From Sphaerotilus hippei (lineage in GTDB: Bacteria > Pseudomonadota > Gammaproteobacteria > Burkholderiales > Burkholderiaceae_C): 64,000 nucleotides of DNA. The notes beneath the pieces were generated by a model that worked only from the letters and a program-made list of their open reading frames with translations, searched no databases and had not been told where the DNA came from. The stretch is taken from positions 62,001 through 126,000 of the forward strand of contig NZ_QJJS01000008.1 of the NCBI RefSeq assembly GCF_003201595.1, given 5' to 3'. Both the position numbers and the translations under genes were made by a program. Shown here one piece after another: positions 48,463-58,315 of this stretch (positions within the stretch are counted from its first letter, which is position 1; each line of letters opens with the position of its first letter).

Positions 48463-48483
48463 GGGGGAATGAGGGAGGGAGGG
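48463..48483 (+). other. G-quadruplex-type motif in a polypurine tract
   Basis: Four runs of at least three G (48463-48467, 48473-48475, 48477-48479, 48481-48483) with loops of five, one and one bases meet the usual G-quadruplex pattern. More G runs occur at 48420-48435. The tract lies in the 5' leader of the leftward operon, where the RNA would carry the C-rich strand. The remaining part of 48360-48750 holds no gene I can support. Confidence 0.55.
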
Positions 48484-48793
48484 AGGAGGAGGAGAACCGC
48501 CCCGGGATTCCGGCCGGCATGACCGGCCGTCTGCACGACGACAAAAACCTGTCGGGACCTGCGCTGGTCAAGCCCCTGACCGAAGGTTGCGCCCTGGCGC
48601 CGGAAACCGGCATGCGCAACTTCCCGTATGTGAACGCGGACGCGCGGAAAAGTTCCGGTCCGGCGACGTACTTTTCCGTACCAGTCGAACGGGTCCGGCA
48701 GCGATGGTCCCCGGCGCTCCATCGAAGGTCGATCGCCACGCTCACATCAGGATTGATCATCTTTTGTCTAGGTCAAATGGCAAGATTGATCGA

Positions 48794-48842
48794 ATACTAG
48801 TTGGACAAATAACTTTGTACAAGCATTTGTCCAAGACATAAT
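48794..48842. promoter_or_regulatory. Divergent promoter and operator region of the LitR/CarH-like regulator
   Basis: A perfect 10-bp inverted repeat, ttggacaaat (48801-48810) and atttgtccaa (48825-48834), brackets the palindrome ttgtacaa (48815-48822). Rightward, TTGTAC (48815-48820) with a 16-base spacer and CATAAT (48837-48842) forms a sigma-70-like promoter for the MerR gene. Leftward, TTGTAC (48822-48817) with a 17-base spacer and TAGTAT (48799-48794) can drive the FAD/CFA operon. MerR-type regulators bind such repeats, so binding would cover both promoters. Confidence 0.65.
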
Positions 48843-48848
48843 TGCCGC

Positions 48849-49793
48849 ATGGCCGAACTTGTCCCCCTCCTCGCTCCGCCGCTGACCATCGCCGCCGTCG
48901 AGCGCGACACCCGCATCGGCAAGGACACCCTGCGGGTGTGGGAGCGGCGTTACGGCTTTCCCAACCCCGACCGCGACAGCAACGGGGAGCGCCTCTACCC
49001 GGCCGATCAGGTGGAGCGGCTGCGACACGTCAAGCGGCTGCTGGACGCCGGTCACCGCCCCGGTCGCATCGTCAGCCTGGGCCTCGACGTGCTGAAGGGC
49101 TTTGGCGACCTGGCCCCCTCACCCGCCCGCACCTCCGCGGCCTACCCCGAGCCGGGTTCGGACGTCACCCTGCTCGTGGACCTTCTACGCAGACACGAGC
49201 TGCTTGGATTCAGGCGCCATCTGACGCAGTGCCTGCTGCGGCGCGGCCTCGGCCGTTTTGTCACCGACGTGGCCCTGCCGCTGGTGCACGAGATCGGCAC
49301 GGCCTGGTCACGTGGCCAGATGGACATCTTCGAGGAGCACCTGTGCAGCGACACGCTGGAGACGGTGCTGCGTGCGGCCATCGCCGGCGCCCCGGAGGCC
49401 GACGAATCCAGCACGCCCCGGGTGCTCAGCAGCACCTTTCCCGACGAGCCGCACGGCCTGGGCCTGCTGATGGCCGAGGCGCTGATGTCGGTGGAAGGCT
49501 GCTGGTGCACGAGCCTGGGCCGCCAGACCCCGCTGCGCGACCTGGTGATGGCCGCGCAGGCCTTCCGCTCACAGATCATCGTGCTCAGCTTCACGGCGGT
49601 GAACAACCCCAACCAGACGCTGGAAGGCCTGCTGGAACTGCGCACGCAGTTGCCCGACCACATCGAGATCTGGGCTGGCAGCGCCCTGCCCGTGCTGCAG
49701 CGCCGCGCCGGACCGGGCATCCGGCTGATGACGTCGATGCACCAGATCGCCCCGGCCGTGGCGGAGTGGCGCAAACGCCAGGGCGACCGGTGA
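48849..49793 (+). CDS. litR: MerR-family cobalamin-binding photoreceptor regulator (LitR/CarH-like)
   Basis: A 314-residue regulator. A MerR winged helix occupies about 12-80 (IAAVERDTRIGKDTLRVWERRYGFP). The middle four-helix domain has W153 and, nine residues on, E163-H164, the W-x9-EH signature that caps adenosylcobalamin in CarH. The C-terminal Rossmann domain has E200-P-H202-G-L-G205, the ExHxxG motif whose His binds cobalt. These residues are seen directly; light-dependent repression by AdoCbl release is known for the family and inferred here. Its ATG lies just past the divergent operator, implying autoregulation. It overlaps the Nudix gene by ATG/TGA sharing. Confidence 0.88.
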   Translation: MAELVPLLAPPLTIAAVERDTRIGKDTLRVWERRYGFPNPDRDSNGERLYPADQVERLRHVKRLLDAGHRPGRIVSLGLDVLKGFGDLAPSPARTSAAYPEPGSDVTLLVDLLRRHELLGFRRHLTQCLLRRGLGRFVTDVALPLVHEIGTAWSRGQMDIFEEHLCSDTLETVLRAAIAGAPEADESSTPRVLSSTFPDEPHGLGLLMAEALMSVEGCWCTSLGRQTPLRDLVMAAQAFRSQIIVLSFTAVNNPNQTLEGLLELRTQLPDHIEIWAGSALPVLQRRAGPGIRLMTSMHQIAPAVAEWRKRQGDR

Positions 49794-50731
49794 TGGCCAT
49801 GCCGGCGGACGCAGGTCGGATCCGGGACCTGCTGCACGCGGCCCGGGCCCATGATCCGACGTCCCGGCAGCCGCTGTTCCTGCTGGACCGGGGCCGACCC
49901 GTGCCGGTGGGCAGCGTGGCACACCGGCACCGGGCGCCGGTGCTGCACTGGGCCGGCTGGTCCGGGCTCGGTGCCCGGTGCTCGGTCCATGACGGCGGCC
50001 TGCTGCTCGATGCCGGTGCACAGGCCGATGTCCGGCAGGCGCTGCTCGCCCGCCTCGCCGCCGACCTGCGCCGGCAGGGGCTGATCGAGGGCTGGCGCGA
50101 CGAGCTGTTCCCGGTCCAGGCGCTCGATGCGCTGCCCACCCACGCGGGCGGTCCCCCGGCACTGACCCGGATCGAGCGGGCCAGCGCGCGCTTCTGGGGC
50201 ACGCTGACCTTCGGCGCCCACTGCAACGGCTACGTGGCCGATGCCGATGCCCGCCCGGTAGCGCTGTGGATCGGTGAACGGGCCGCCGACAAGGCGGTCG
50301 ATCCCGGTCGGCTCGACAACCTGATCGGCGCCGGCGTGCCCGACGGTCAGACGCCCGCCCAGGCGCTGCTGCGCGAGGCCTGGGAAGAGGCCGGCCTGCA
50401 CCCCGCCCAGCTTCAGCGGGTCCGCACTGGCAGCGTGCTGGAGCTGCTGCGTGACCGGCCGGAAGGACTGCAGCGCGAACACCTGCATGTGCACGACCTG
50501 GAGCTGCCCGCCGGGCTGCAGCCGGTCAACCAGGACGGCGAGGTCGCCCGCTTCCACCTGCTGCCGATCGCCGAGGCCCTCGAGGCGGCCCGTGACGGCC
50601 GCATGACCGTGGACGCGGCACTGGCCACGCTCGACTTCGCGCAGCGCCACCGACTGCTCGACGCGGCCGGGCTGTGCGCCGAGGACCTCGAGGGCCTCGA
50701 CGCCCTGCGCTGGCAGCCGCCGCGCCCTTGA
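49793..50731 (+). CDS. DUF4743/Nudix hydrolase
   Basis: A 312-residue protein with an N-terminal DUF4743-like domain (about 1-115) and a Nudix domain. The catalytic half of the Nudix box, REAWEEAGL (near 196-204), is intact, while the box's leading Gly and Glu read Ala and Gln. The family includes predicted nucleotide or thiamine-diphosphate-related hydrolases. The ATG shares a base with the regulator's TGA (49791-49795), so it is co-translated with the light-sensor gene; an oxidised or cofactor-derived diphosphate is a plausible but unproven substrate. Confidence 0.85.
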   Translation: MAMPADAGRIRDLLHAARAHDPTSRQPLFLLDRGRPVPVGSVAHRHRAPVLHWAGWSGLGARCSVHDGGLLLDAGAQADVRQALLARLAADLRRQGLIEGWRDELFPVQALDALPTHAGGPPALTRIERASARFWGTLTFGAHCNGYVADADARPVALWIGERAADKAVDPGRLDNLIGAGVPDGQTPAQALLREAWEEAGLHPAQLQRVRTGSVLELLRDRPEGLQREHLHVHDLELPAGLQPVNQDGEVARFHLLPIAEALEAARDGRMTVDAALATLDFAQRHRLLDAAGLCAEDLEGLDALRWQPPRP

Positions 50732-50836
50732 GCGGGTCGAGCGTTCAGAGATTTACAACGCCGGCGACAAGCCCGGTGAACCTGCCGCCGCCCACCGGCT
50801 CTTAAAGTCCGGTTCACCGAATGACGCTTGGCCGAC

Positions 50837-51409
50837 ATGACCACTTCACCTGCCCCGATCCCCGCCAGCCGCTACAACACCGTGGCCATCGCCCTGCACT
50901 GGCTGCTGGCGCTGCTGATCATCGCCTCGCTGGGGCTGGGTCTGTACATGGCCGATCTGCCGTTCTCGATGACGCGCCTGAAGCTCTACAACTGGCACAA
51001 GTGGGCCGGGGTCACGATCCTGCTGCTGTCGGCCGCCCGCCTGCTGTGGCGCCTGACGCACCGCCCGCCGGCCCTGCCCGCGGCCATCAACGCGGCGATG
51101 CCGGCCTGGCAGCGCGCTGCCCACCACGGCACGCACCACCTGATGTACCTGCTGTTCTTTGCCATCCCGCTGACGGGCTGGGCCTACAGCTCGGCCGCCG
51201 GCTTCCCGATCGTCTGGTTCGGCGTGCTGCCGCTGCCTGACTTCGTGCCCGCCGACAAGGCCCTGGCCGAGCTGATCAAGCCGCTGCACGAGATCACCGC
51301 CAAGGCCCTGGCCGCGCTGATTCTGCTGCACATCGGCGCCGCACTGAAACACCAGCTGATCGACCGGGACCGGCTGCTGGCACGCATCGGCATCGGCCGT
51401 GCCGACTGA
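50837..51409 (+). CDS. Cytochrome b561-family membrane protein
   Basis: A 190-residue diheme-type membrane protein with four helices. Candidate heme-binding His lie in ALHWLLALLII (helix 1), NWHKWAGV, HHGTHHLMYLLFFAIPLTGWAY, and LHEITAKALAALILLHIGAALKHQ. It likely passes electrons from the quinone pool to periplasmic partners. ATG at 50837 is chosen; a TTG three codons upstream is possible. It precedes two yceI genes, a linkage common in proteobacteria. Confidence 0.92.
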   Translation: MTTSPAPIPASRYNTVAIALHWLLALLIIASLGLGLYMADLPFSMTRLKLYNWHKWAGVTILLLSAARLLWRLTHRPPALPAAINAAMPAWQRAAHHGTHHLMYLLFFAIPLTGWAYSSAAGFPIVWFGVLPLPDFVPADKALAELIKPLHEITAKALAALILLHIGAALKHQLIDRDRLLARIGIGRAD

Positions 51410-51445
51410 ACCGTCCCGCCTCCACGCCCAACCGGAGTCCACCGC

Positions 51446-52027
51446 ATGAGCAAGCACACCCTCGCCCTGGCCCTCACGGCCGCCCTGACCGTGTCGACCC
51501 TGCCCTTCGCCGCCTCGGCGGCCGGCCAGGCCGTCGATCTCGCCAAGAGCGAGATCGGCTTCACCGCCAAGCAGATGGGCGTGCCGCTGCAAGGCCAGTT
51601 CGGCAAGTTCGACGCCCAGATGGCGTTCGACCCCGCCAAGCCCGAGACCGGCAAGGTGAGCTTCTCGATCGACCTGGGCAGCGCCAGGCTGGGCTCGGCC
51701 GAGACCGAGGCCGAGCTGGTCAAGGCCGAGTGGTTCAACACCGCGAAGTTTCCGCGTGCCACCTTCCAGAGCACGGCCATCAAGGCCAGCGGCCCCAACA
51801 AGTTCGACGTCACCGGCAAGCTGACCATCAAGGGCCAGAGCCGTGACGTGGTCGTGCCGGTGACGCTGGCCGCGGCCGGCGCCCAGCAGAGCATCGCCAC
51901 CGGCGGCTTCGCGATGAAACGCCTCGATTTCAAGATCGGTGACGGCGACTGGACCGACACGTCCATCGTCGCCAACGACGTGCAGGTGAAGTTCAAGCTG
52001 CAGCTTCAGGGCGTGGCCGCTCGCTGA
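51446..52027 (+). CDS. YceI-family periplasmic protein (first copy)
   Basis: A 193-residue exported protein with a signal peptide ending near ASAAGQAVDL and a YceI lipocalin-like barrel. Signature stretches are SEIGFTAKQMGVPLQGQFGKF, AEWFNTAKFPRATFQSTAI and FDVTGKLTIKGQSRDVVVPV. YceI proteins bind isoprenoid-type molecules such as polyprenoids or quinones in the periplasm. A GGAG site precedes the ATG. It is cotranscribed with cytochrome b561 and the second copy, with which it shares only moderate similarity. Confidence 0.94.
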   Translation: MSKHTLALALTAALTVSTLPFAASAAGQAVDLAKSEIGFTAKQMGVPLQGQFGKFDAQMAFDPAKPETGKVSFSIDLGSARLGSAETEAELVKAEWFNTAKFPRATFQSTAIKASGPNKFDVTGKLTIKGQSRDVVVPVTLAAAGAQQSIATGGFAMKRLDFKIGDGDWTDTSIVANDVQVKFKLQLQGVAAR

Positions 52028-52083
52028 GCACCACGCCGGTTTCCTTCCGATTTCCCGACCCTGACCAACCCAAGGATCCGTCC

Positions 52084-52656
52084 ATGAAAAAAGCCCTCCT
52101 GCTGGCCCTCGTGCCGACCCTGTTCGCCGCTGCCGGCGCTGCCCAGGCCGCGACCTACGCGATCGACCCGACGCACACCTACGTGACCTTCGAGGCCAAG
52201 CACTTCGGCACCTCGACCAACCGCGGTCGTTTCGACAAGAAGAGCGGCAGCGTCGAGTTCGACCGCGCCGCCAAGACCGGCAAGGTGGACCTGACGCTGG
52301 AAACGGGCTCGATCAGCACCGGCCTCGCACAGTTCGACACCCACCTCAAGAGCGCGGACTTCTTCAACGCCGCCACCTTCCCGACCGCCAAGTTCGTGGC
52401 CGACAAGTTCGTGTTCGACGGCGACAAGGTGAGCGAGGTCACGGGTTCGCTGACGATGCTGGGCAAGACCAACGCCGTCACGCTGAAGGCCAACAGCTTC
52501 AACTGCTACGAGAACCCGATGCTCAAGCGTGAAGTGTGCGGCGGCGACTTCGAGACCACGATCCAGCGCAGCCAGTGGGGCATCAACTACGGCCTGACCT
52601 ACGGCATCCCCGATGCCGTCAAGCTGCTGATCCAGGTCGAAGCCGTCAAGCAGTGA
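52084..52656 (+). CDS. YceI-family periplasmic protein (second copy)
   Basis: A 190-residue YceI protein with a signal peptide cut near GAAQAATYAID. The barrel shows THTYVTFEAKHFGTSTNRGRF, SADFFNAATFPTAKF, VTGSLTMLGKTNAVTLK and a CYENPMLKREVCGGDFE segment with a cysteine pair. It is closer to the E. coli YceI type than the first copy. It ends in convergence with the small membrane-protein gene on the other strand, the two stops overlapping by about ten bases. Confidence 0.94.
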   Translation: MKKALLLALVPTLFAAAGAAQAATYAIDPTHTYVTFEAKHFGTSTNRGRFDKKSGSVEFDRAAKTGKVDLTLETGSISTGLAQFDTHLKSADFFNAATFPTAKFVADKFVFDGDKVSEVTGSLTMLGKTNAVTLKANSFNCYENPMLKREVCGGDFETTIQRSQWGINYGLTYGIPDAVKLLIQVEAVKQ

Positions 52657-52963
52657 GGCGTCGCGGCCGCTCCAGCGTGTCGCGCTCGGCACGCCGGAGG
52701 CGGCGGCCCATCAGGTGATGCGGCACGGGCGGACGGGACATCACCCGTGCGCCCGTGAGCAGGGCCAGCGGCAGGCTGAGCAGCCACAGGGCCATCACGG
52801 CCACGCTGGCCAGCACGACGGCCGGCAGCGTCAGGCAGACCAGCAGCGCACGCACCCAGGCACTCGGGCTGCGCAGCGCCTGCTGCCAGCTGAGCGAACG
52901 TCGGCCGCGATCACCATCAAGGTCATCTGCATCGAGCCGGAATTCGGGATCTTGCCTGGGCAT
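52646..52963 (-). CDS. Small hypothetical membrane protein
   Basis: A 105-residue protein of no family I recognise. It has an acidic N-terminus (PEFRLDADDLDGD), a long hydrophobic segment at about 37-70 that could form one or two helices, and an arginine-rich C-terminus. A strong GGAGGAGA ribosome-binding site eight bases upstream of the ATG at 52963 argues that it is real. It converges with the second yceI gene. Confidence 0.65.
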   Translation of the reverse strand: MPRQDPEFRLDADDLDGDRGRRSLSWQQALRSPSAWVRALLVCLTLPAVVLASVAVMALWLLSLPLALLTGARVMSRPPVPHHLMGRRLRRAERDTLERPRRLTA

Positions 52964-53155
52964 CTCTGTTCTCCTCCGCCACCGCGGATCTCCTGTCTGG
53001 AATCAGGTTAGCCGCTCCCATCGACCGATCCGTGACATATGACCGGTCGGTTACATGTCGATGCCACGGTGCCCTCGGCGCCTCGGCAGGCGTCACAAGA
53101 AATACAAGTTGTTTCAGTTTGGGTTCAGGCTCGCCGGGCGTGGATACTCGAGCCC

Positions 53156-53746
53156 ATGAACGCCCCCTCCTCGACCCCCGCCGCGGCCGACGTGATCGCC
53201 GCCACCGAACAATGGCTGCTCCAGGCCGTGATCGGCCTGAACCTGTGCCCCTTCGCCAAGGCCGTGCAGGTCAAGCGCCAGATCCGCTGGGTCGTCAGCG
53301 ACGCCACCGACGCCGAAGGCCTGCAGGCCCAGCTGCAGGACGAGCTGCAGCGCCTGGCCGACACCGATCCGGCCGTGGTCGAGACCACGCTGCTGATCCA
53401 CCCGCGGGTGATGGGCGACTTCCTCGACTTCAACGATTTCCTCGACATCGCCGACGGCACGATCGAGGCGCTCGGCCTGGAGGGGGTGCTGCAGGTCGCC
53501 AGCTTCCACCCCGACTACCAGTTCGCCGACAGCGATCCGGACGATGTCGCCAACTGCACCAACCGCTCGCCCTACCCGACGCTGCACCTGCTGCGCGAAA
53601 GCAGCATCGAGGCGGCCATCGACAGCCTGGCCGATCCGGACGAGATCTACGAGCGCAACATCGAGACGCTGCAGCGCCTGGGCCCCGAAGGCTGGCGCCA
53701 GCTGTGGGTCGGACCGGCCACGGATCCGGCCGCCGATCCGCGCTGA
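53156..53746 (+). CDS. DUF1415 family protein
   Basis: A 196-residue cytoplasmic protein matching DUF1415, with the conserved TEQWLLQAVIGLNLCPFAKAV near the start. Next come ETTLLIHPRVMGDFLDFNDFLD, VASFHPDYQFAD and NCTNRSPYPTLHLLRE. The Cys in LNLCPFA and the histidines are family-conserved; function is unknown. The ATG at 53156 is preferred; a longer frame lies in an AT-poor leader. It precedes the ABC transporter genes by 160 bases. Confidence 0.88.
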   Translation: MNAPSSTPAAADVIAATEQWLLQAVIGLNLCPFAKAVQVKRQIRWVVSDATDAEGLQAQLQDELQRLADTDPAVVETTLLIHPRVMGDFLDFNDFLDIADGTIEALGLEGVLQVASFHPDYQFADSDPDDVANCTNRSPYPTLHLLRESSIEAAIDSLADPDEIYERNIETLQRLGPEGWRQLWVGPATDPAADPR

Positions 53747-53906
53747 AGCGTCCCGGGTGTCGCGGCCGGCCGACGCTCACCCGGCTCCAGAGGGCTGTCA
53801 CGTCGATCGGCACCGATGCGAGGGCCGCCGCGGCGGCCGTGGCCACTAGACTGTGGCCGACTTCCCGGGACTGGCATCGGCTGCCGGTCGGGACACGCAA
53901 GCTTCC

Positions 53907-54845
53907 ATGGCCGCCTACCTGATCCGTCGACTCTGGCAGATGATCCCGACCCTGTCGGGGGTCGTGCTGCTGGTCTTTTTCCTGTTCAAGTCCTTCGGCG
54001 GTGATCCGGCCGAGATCCTGGGCGGCCTGGATGCGTCGGACCGGCAGATCGAGCAGATCCGCGAACAGCTCGGCCTGAACCGGCCGGTGTGGGAGCAGCT
54101 GGGCCTGTTCGTGATGCGCATCGTCACCTTCGACTGGGGCCAGTCCTGGGCGACGCATGAATCGATCGCCGACCTGTTCGCCAGCCGCCTGCCGGCCACG
54201 CTGACGGTGATGCTGCCCATCCTGGTGCTCGATGCGCTGCTGGCCATTCCGCTGGCGCTGGCCGTGGCGGCGGTGCGCGGCTCCCTGACCGACCGCACGA
54301 TCATGGTGCTGACCACGGTGGCGCTGTCGATCAGCTTCCTCGTCTACGTCATCGTCGGCCAGTGGCTGTTCGCCTTCCAGCTCGGCTGGTTTCCGGTGCA
54401 GGGCTGGTCCTCGAGCACCTGGACCAACCTGACGACCTACGCCCCGCTGCCGGTGCTGCTGGCAGTGCTGGTGGGCGTGTCGCCGCAGACGCGGCTCTAC
54501 CGCAGCTTCTTCCTCGACGAGATCGGCCACGACTACGTGCGCACCGCCCGCGCCAAGGGGCTGACCGAGCGGCGCATCCTGCTGCGCCACGTGCTGCGCA
54601 ACGCGCTCATCCCCATCCTCACCAACATCGGCGTGCAGCTGCCCGGCGTCTTCGTCGGCTCCTTCCTGATCGAGGTGTTCTTCTCCATTCCCGGCCTGGG
54701 CCGCGAGGTGATGCTGGCGGTCAACCGCAGCGACTACCCGGTGATCCAGGCCGTCACGATCTACCTGGCCGTGCTGACGATGGGCATCAACCTGCTGACT
54801 GACCTGCTCTACCAATGGGTCGATCCCCGGGTGGTGCTGAAATGA
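53907..54845 (+). CDS. Peptide-type ABC transporter permease (DppB/OppB class)
   Basis: A 312-residue inner membrane permease with six helices, opening YLIRRLWQMIPTLSGVVLLVF as in DppB-type proteins. The coupling-helix region reads EIGHDYVRTARAKGLTERRILLRHVLRNALIP, the EAA loop that contacts the ATPase. It would import oligopeptides or similar solutes with the permease and ATPase downstream. The ATG at 53907 gives the standard N-terminus. Its stop overlaps the next permease start (ATGA). Confidence 0.92.
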   Translation: MAAYLIRRLWQMIPTLSGVVLLVFFLFKSFGGDPAEILGGLDASDRQIEQIREQLGLNRPVWEQLGLFVMRIVTFDWGQSWATHESIADLFASRLPATLTVMLPILVLDALLAIPLALAVAAVRGSLTDRTIMVLTTVALSISFLVYVIVGQWLFAFQLGWFPVQGWSSSTWTNLTTYAPLPVLLAVLVGVSPQTRLYRSFFLDEIGHDYVRTARAKGLTERRILLRHVLRNALIPILTNIGVQLPGVFVGSFLIEVFFSIPGLGREVMLAVNRSDYPVIQAVTIYLAVLTMGINLLTDLLYQWVDPRVVLK

Positions 54846-55891
54846 GCGCGACACCGGACACGCGCCACCACTGGACCCGCCGATCGCGCGGCGTGTGGTC
54901 GACCGCCTGGATGCGCCTGCGGCAGGACCGCGTGGGCATGGGCGCGCTGGTCGTCGTGCTGGCCTACGTGCTGCTGCTGCTCGCGGTCGTGGCCGGTCTG
55001 CTGGGCCGCGACTGGCAGGCCGAGAAGGCCGTGTCCTGGGCCCCTCCGACCTGGATCGGCGGCGCGGCCGGGCCGGCCGCCGCGGTCGCCGGCCCCCCGG
55101 CCGGCCCGCTGGTCGACCTGAGCGACGTCGACCCGCTGGCGCCGCGCTACGCCGAATGGCAGGCGCTGGCAGCGCGCGGCAGCGACAGCCGGGCCACGCT
55201 GGCCACCCACCTGCCGATGGGCGCCGACCGGCTCGGCCGCGACGTGCTCGCCAAGGCCATCCAGGGCACGCAGATCTCGATCACCGTCGGCCTGCTGGCC
55301 GCCACGCTGGCCGCGCTGATCGGCACGGTGCTGGGCGCCTGTGCGGGTTTCCTGGGCGGACGGGTCGGCGATGCGCTCGAGTGGCTCTACAACGTCTTCA
55401 CGTCCATCCCCGGCATCCTGCTGATCTTCGCCTTTGCCGCGGTGACCGGGCGTGGCGTGGGCGGCGTGGTGCTGATCCTGGGCCTGACGGGCTGGACCGG
55501 CATCTACCGCCTGGTGCGCGCCGAGTTCATGAAACACGCCTCGCGCGACTACGTGCGGGCGGCCGAGGCCATCGGGGCGAGCCGGCGCTCGCGCATGTTC
55601 GGCCACATCCTGCCCAACGTCAGCCACGTCGTGCTGGTGCAGCTGTCCATCCACGTGGTGGGCTTCATCAAGTACGAGGTCATCCTGTCCTACCTGGGCC
55701 TGGGCGTCAGCGTCGACCAGGTCAGCTGGGGCACGATGCTGGCCGAGGCGCAGAGCGAGCTGATCATGGGCCACTGGTGGCAGCTCGCGACGGCCACCAC
55801 GATGATGGCCGTCTTCGTCACCGCCTTCTCGCTGATGACCGATGCGCTGCGTGATGCGCTCGACCCCAAGCTGCGCGGACTGGAGCACTGA
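54842..55891 (+). CDS. Peptide-type ABC transporter permease (DppC/OppC class)
   Basis: A 349-residue permease with the OppC-type N-terminus (MRLRQDRVGMGALVVVLAYVLLLL), a large periplasmic loop, then the GADRLGRDVLAKAIQGTQISI motif that opens the core. The EAA loop reads EFMKHASRDYVRAAEAIGASRRSRMFGHILPN. It pairs with the preceding permease. The periplasmic insertion between helices 1 and 2 (about 45-130) is longer than in DppC and recalls YejE. Confidence 0.92.
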   Translation: MSATPDTRHHWTRRSRGVWSTAWMRLRQDRVGMGALVVVLAYVLLLLAVVAGLLGRDWQAEKAVSWAPPTWIGGAAGPAAAVAGPPAGPLVDLSDVDPLAPRYAEWQALAARGSDSRATLATHLPMGADRLGRDVLAKAIQGTQISITVGLLAATLAALIGTVLGACAGFLGGRVGDALEWLYNVFTSIPGILLIFAFAAVTGRGVGGVVLILGLTGWTGIYRLVRAEFMKHASRDYVRAAEAIGASRRSRMFGHILPNVSHVVLVQLSIHVVGFIKYEVILSYLGLGVSVDQVSWGTMLAEAQSELIMGHWWQLATATTMMAVFVTAFSLMTDALRDALDPKLRGLEH

Positions 55892-55894
55892 GCC

Positions 55895-57601
<1,707 letters not shown>

Positions 57602-57605
57602 TTCA

Positions 57606-57670
57606 CGGTCGGATCGCCCCGATCTGAACAGGGGTACCGCCACGGTCCTGTTCCGCGGAACACCCGACCG
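57606..57670 (+). other. Predicted branched RNA structure upstream of the first microprotein
   Basis: An outer stem cggtcg (57606-57611) with cgaccg (57665-57670) encloses hairpin gatcg/cgatc (57612-57624) and the perfect palindrome tgttccgcggaaca (57649-57662). Together they could fold as a three-way junction just after the ABC operon. The palindrome is also a 7-of-8 match to a LexA-type CTGT-N8-ACAG arrangement, so a protein operator is an alternative. Confidence 0.4.
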
Positions 57671-57721
57671 CGGCGCCGGCACCATCAGGCCATCGACAAA
57701 TGACCTGAGGGAGAACCTGAC

Positions 57722-57844
57722 ATGAAGACTCGCTGGAGCGATTGGCTGGCCGCGGTGGCGGTGGTGGTGGCACTGGGCAGCTTCGCCGCCGCCGACCAGA
57801 GCGGCAACGACGCCTTCCTGCACGCGGCCATCGCATCGCGCTGA
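57722..57844 (+). CDS. Microprotein A, 40 residues, membrane or exported
   Basis: A 40-residue frame (MKTRWSDWLAAVAVVVALGS, then FAAADQSGNDAFLHAAIASR) with a strong AGGGAG ribosome-binding site eight bases upstream. The N-terminus is basic and aromatic, followed by a hydrophobic segment (about 9-23) ending in an alanine run. It is either a single-pass membrane peptide or a short signal peptide releasing a 15-residue tail. A similar frame follows 137 bases downstream, which supports real selection. No family is recognised. Confidence 0.6.
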   Translation: MKTRWSDWLAAVAVVVALGSFAAADQSGNDAFLHAAIASR

Positions 57845-57981
57845 CACAGCCGTTGCCAACCGTCACACCTGAGCGCCCGGCGACCCGGTCCGGGCGCTGC
57901 ATGATGCAACAGGTGCATGCCGGCTGCAGGACCGATCGATCCGACGGTCCACCCGCCCGGCACCTGGACGGGAGACACACG

Positions 57982-58095
57982 ATGAAGATCGGTTTGGCGG
58001 AATGGGTCGCAGCACTGGCCGTCGTGCTGGCGATGAGCGCGATGGCCGCGTCGGACAGCGAGAGCGACGCGCCGAAGGTCACGCAGCCACGATGA
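57982..58095 (+). CDS. Microprotein B, 37 residues, paralogue of microprotein A
   Basis: A 37-residue frame (MKIGLAEWVAALAVVLAMSA, then MAASDSESDAPKVTQPR) with GGGAG nine bases before the ATG. It aligns without gaps to microprotein A over the first 25 residues: MK, an acidic residue then Trp at 7-8, AA, AVV, and an alanine run before an aspartate. The tail is acidic and differs from A. The pair looks like a tandem duplication with diverged C-termini. Function unknown. Confidence 0.6.
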   Translation: MKIGLAEWVAALAVVLAMSAMAASDSESDAPKVTQPR

Positions 58096-58249
58096 ACAAG
58101 CCGGCCCGGGCGACACCCGACGGGCCGACCCCGGACGCGACGGTCGCGTCCGCACTCACCCACGCCCCGGATCGACCGGTCCGGGGAGCGGCAAGGAACT
58201 TCTCTGGCGACTCCTCCAGGAGAGGTCTTCGGGATCCGGTGAGGTCCCA

Positions 58250-58315
58250 GGGGAGCGGGCGCCCCGGGTTTTGAGAGCGAGCACCCGGCTCAGCGTCCCG
58301 CTCCCCTTCTTTTTT
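58250..58315 (+). terminator. Strong intrinsic terminator closing the microprotein patch
   Basis: The arms ggggagcggg (58250-58259) and cccgctcccc (58297-58306) are perfect ten-base complements. An inner ccgggt/acccgg stem stacks within, and the hairpin is followed by ttcttttttg (58307-58316). The rest of 58096-58433 holds no supported gene; a run of smaller G/C-rich hairpins lies at 58170-58245 and could be part of a small RNA ending at this terminator. Confidence 0.85.

Noticed and set aside
48366-48841. Several frames of 80-135 codons in the intergenic region before the light sensor
   Set aside because: They occur on both strands, lack good ribosome-binding sites, and pass through operator and purine tracts; no protein-like pattern.
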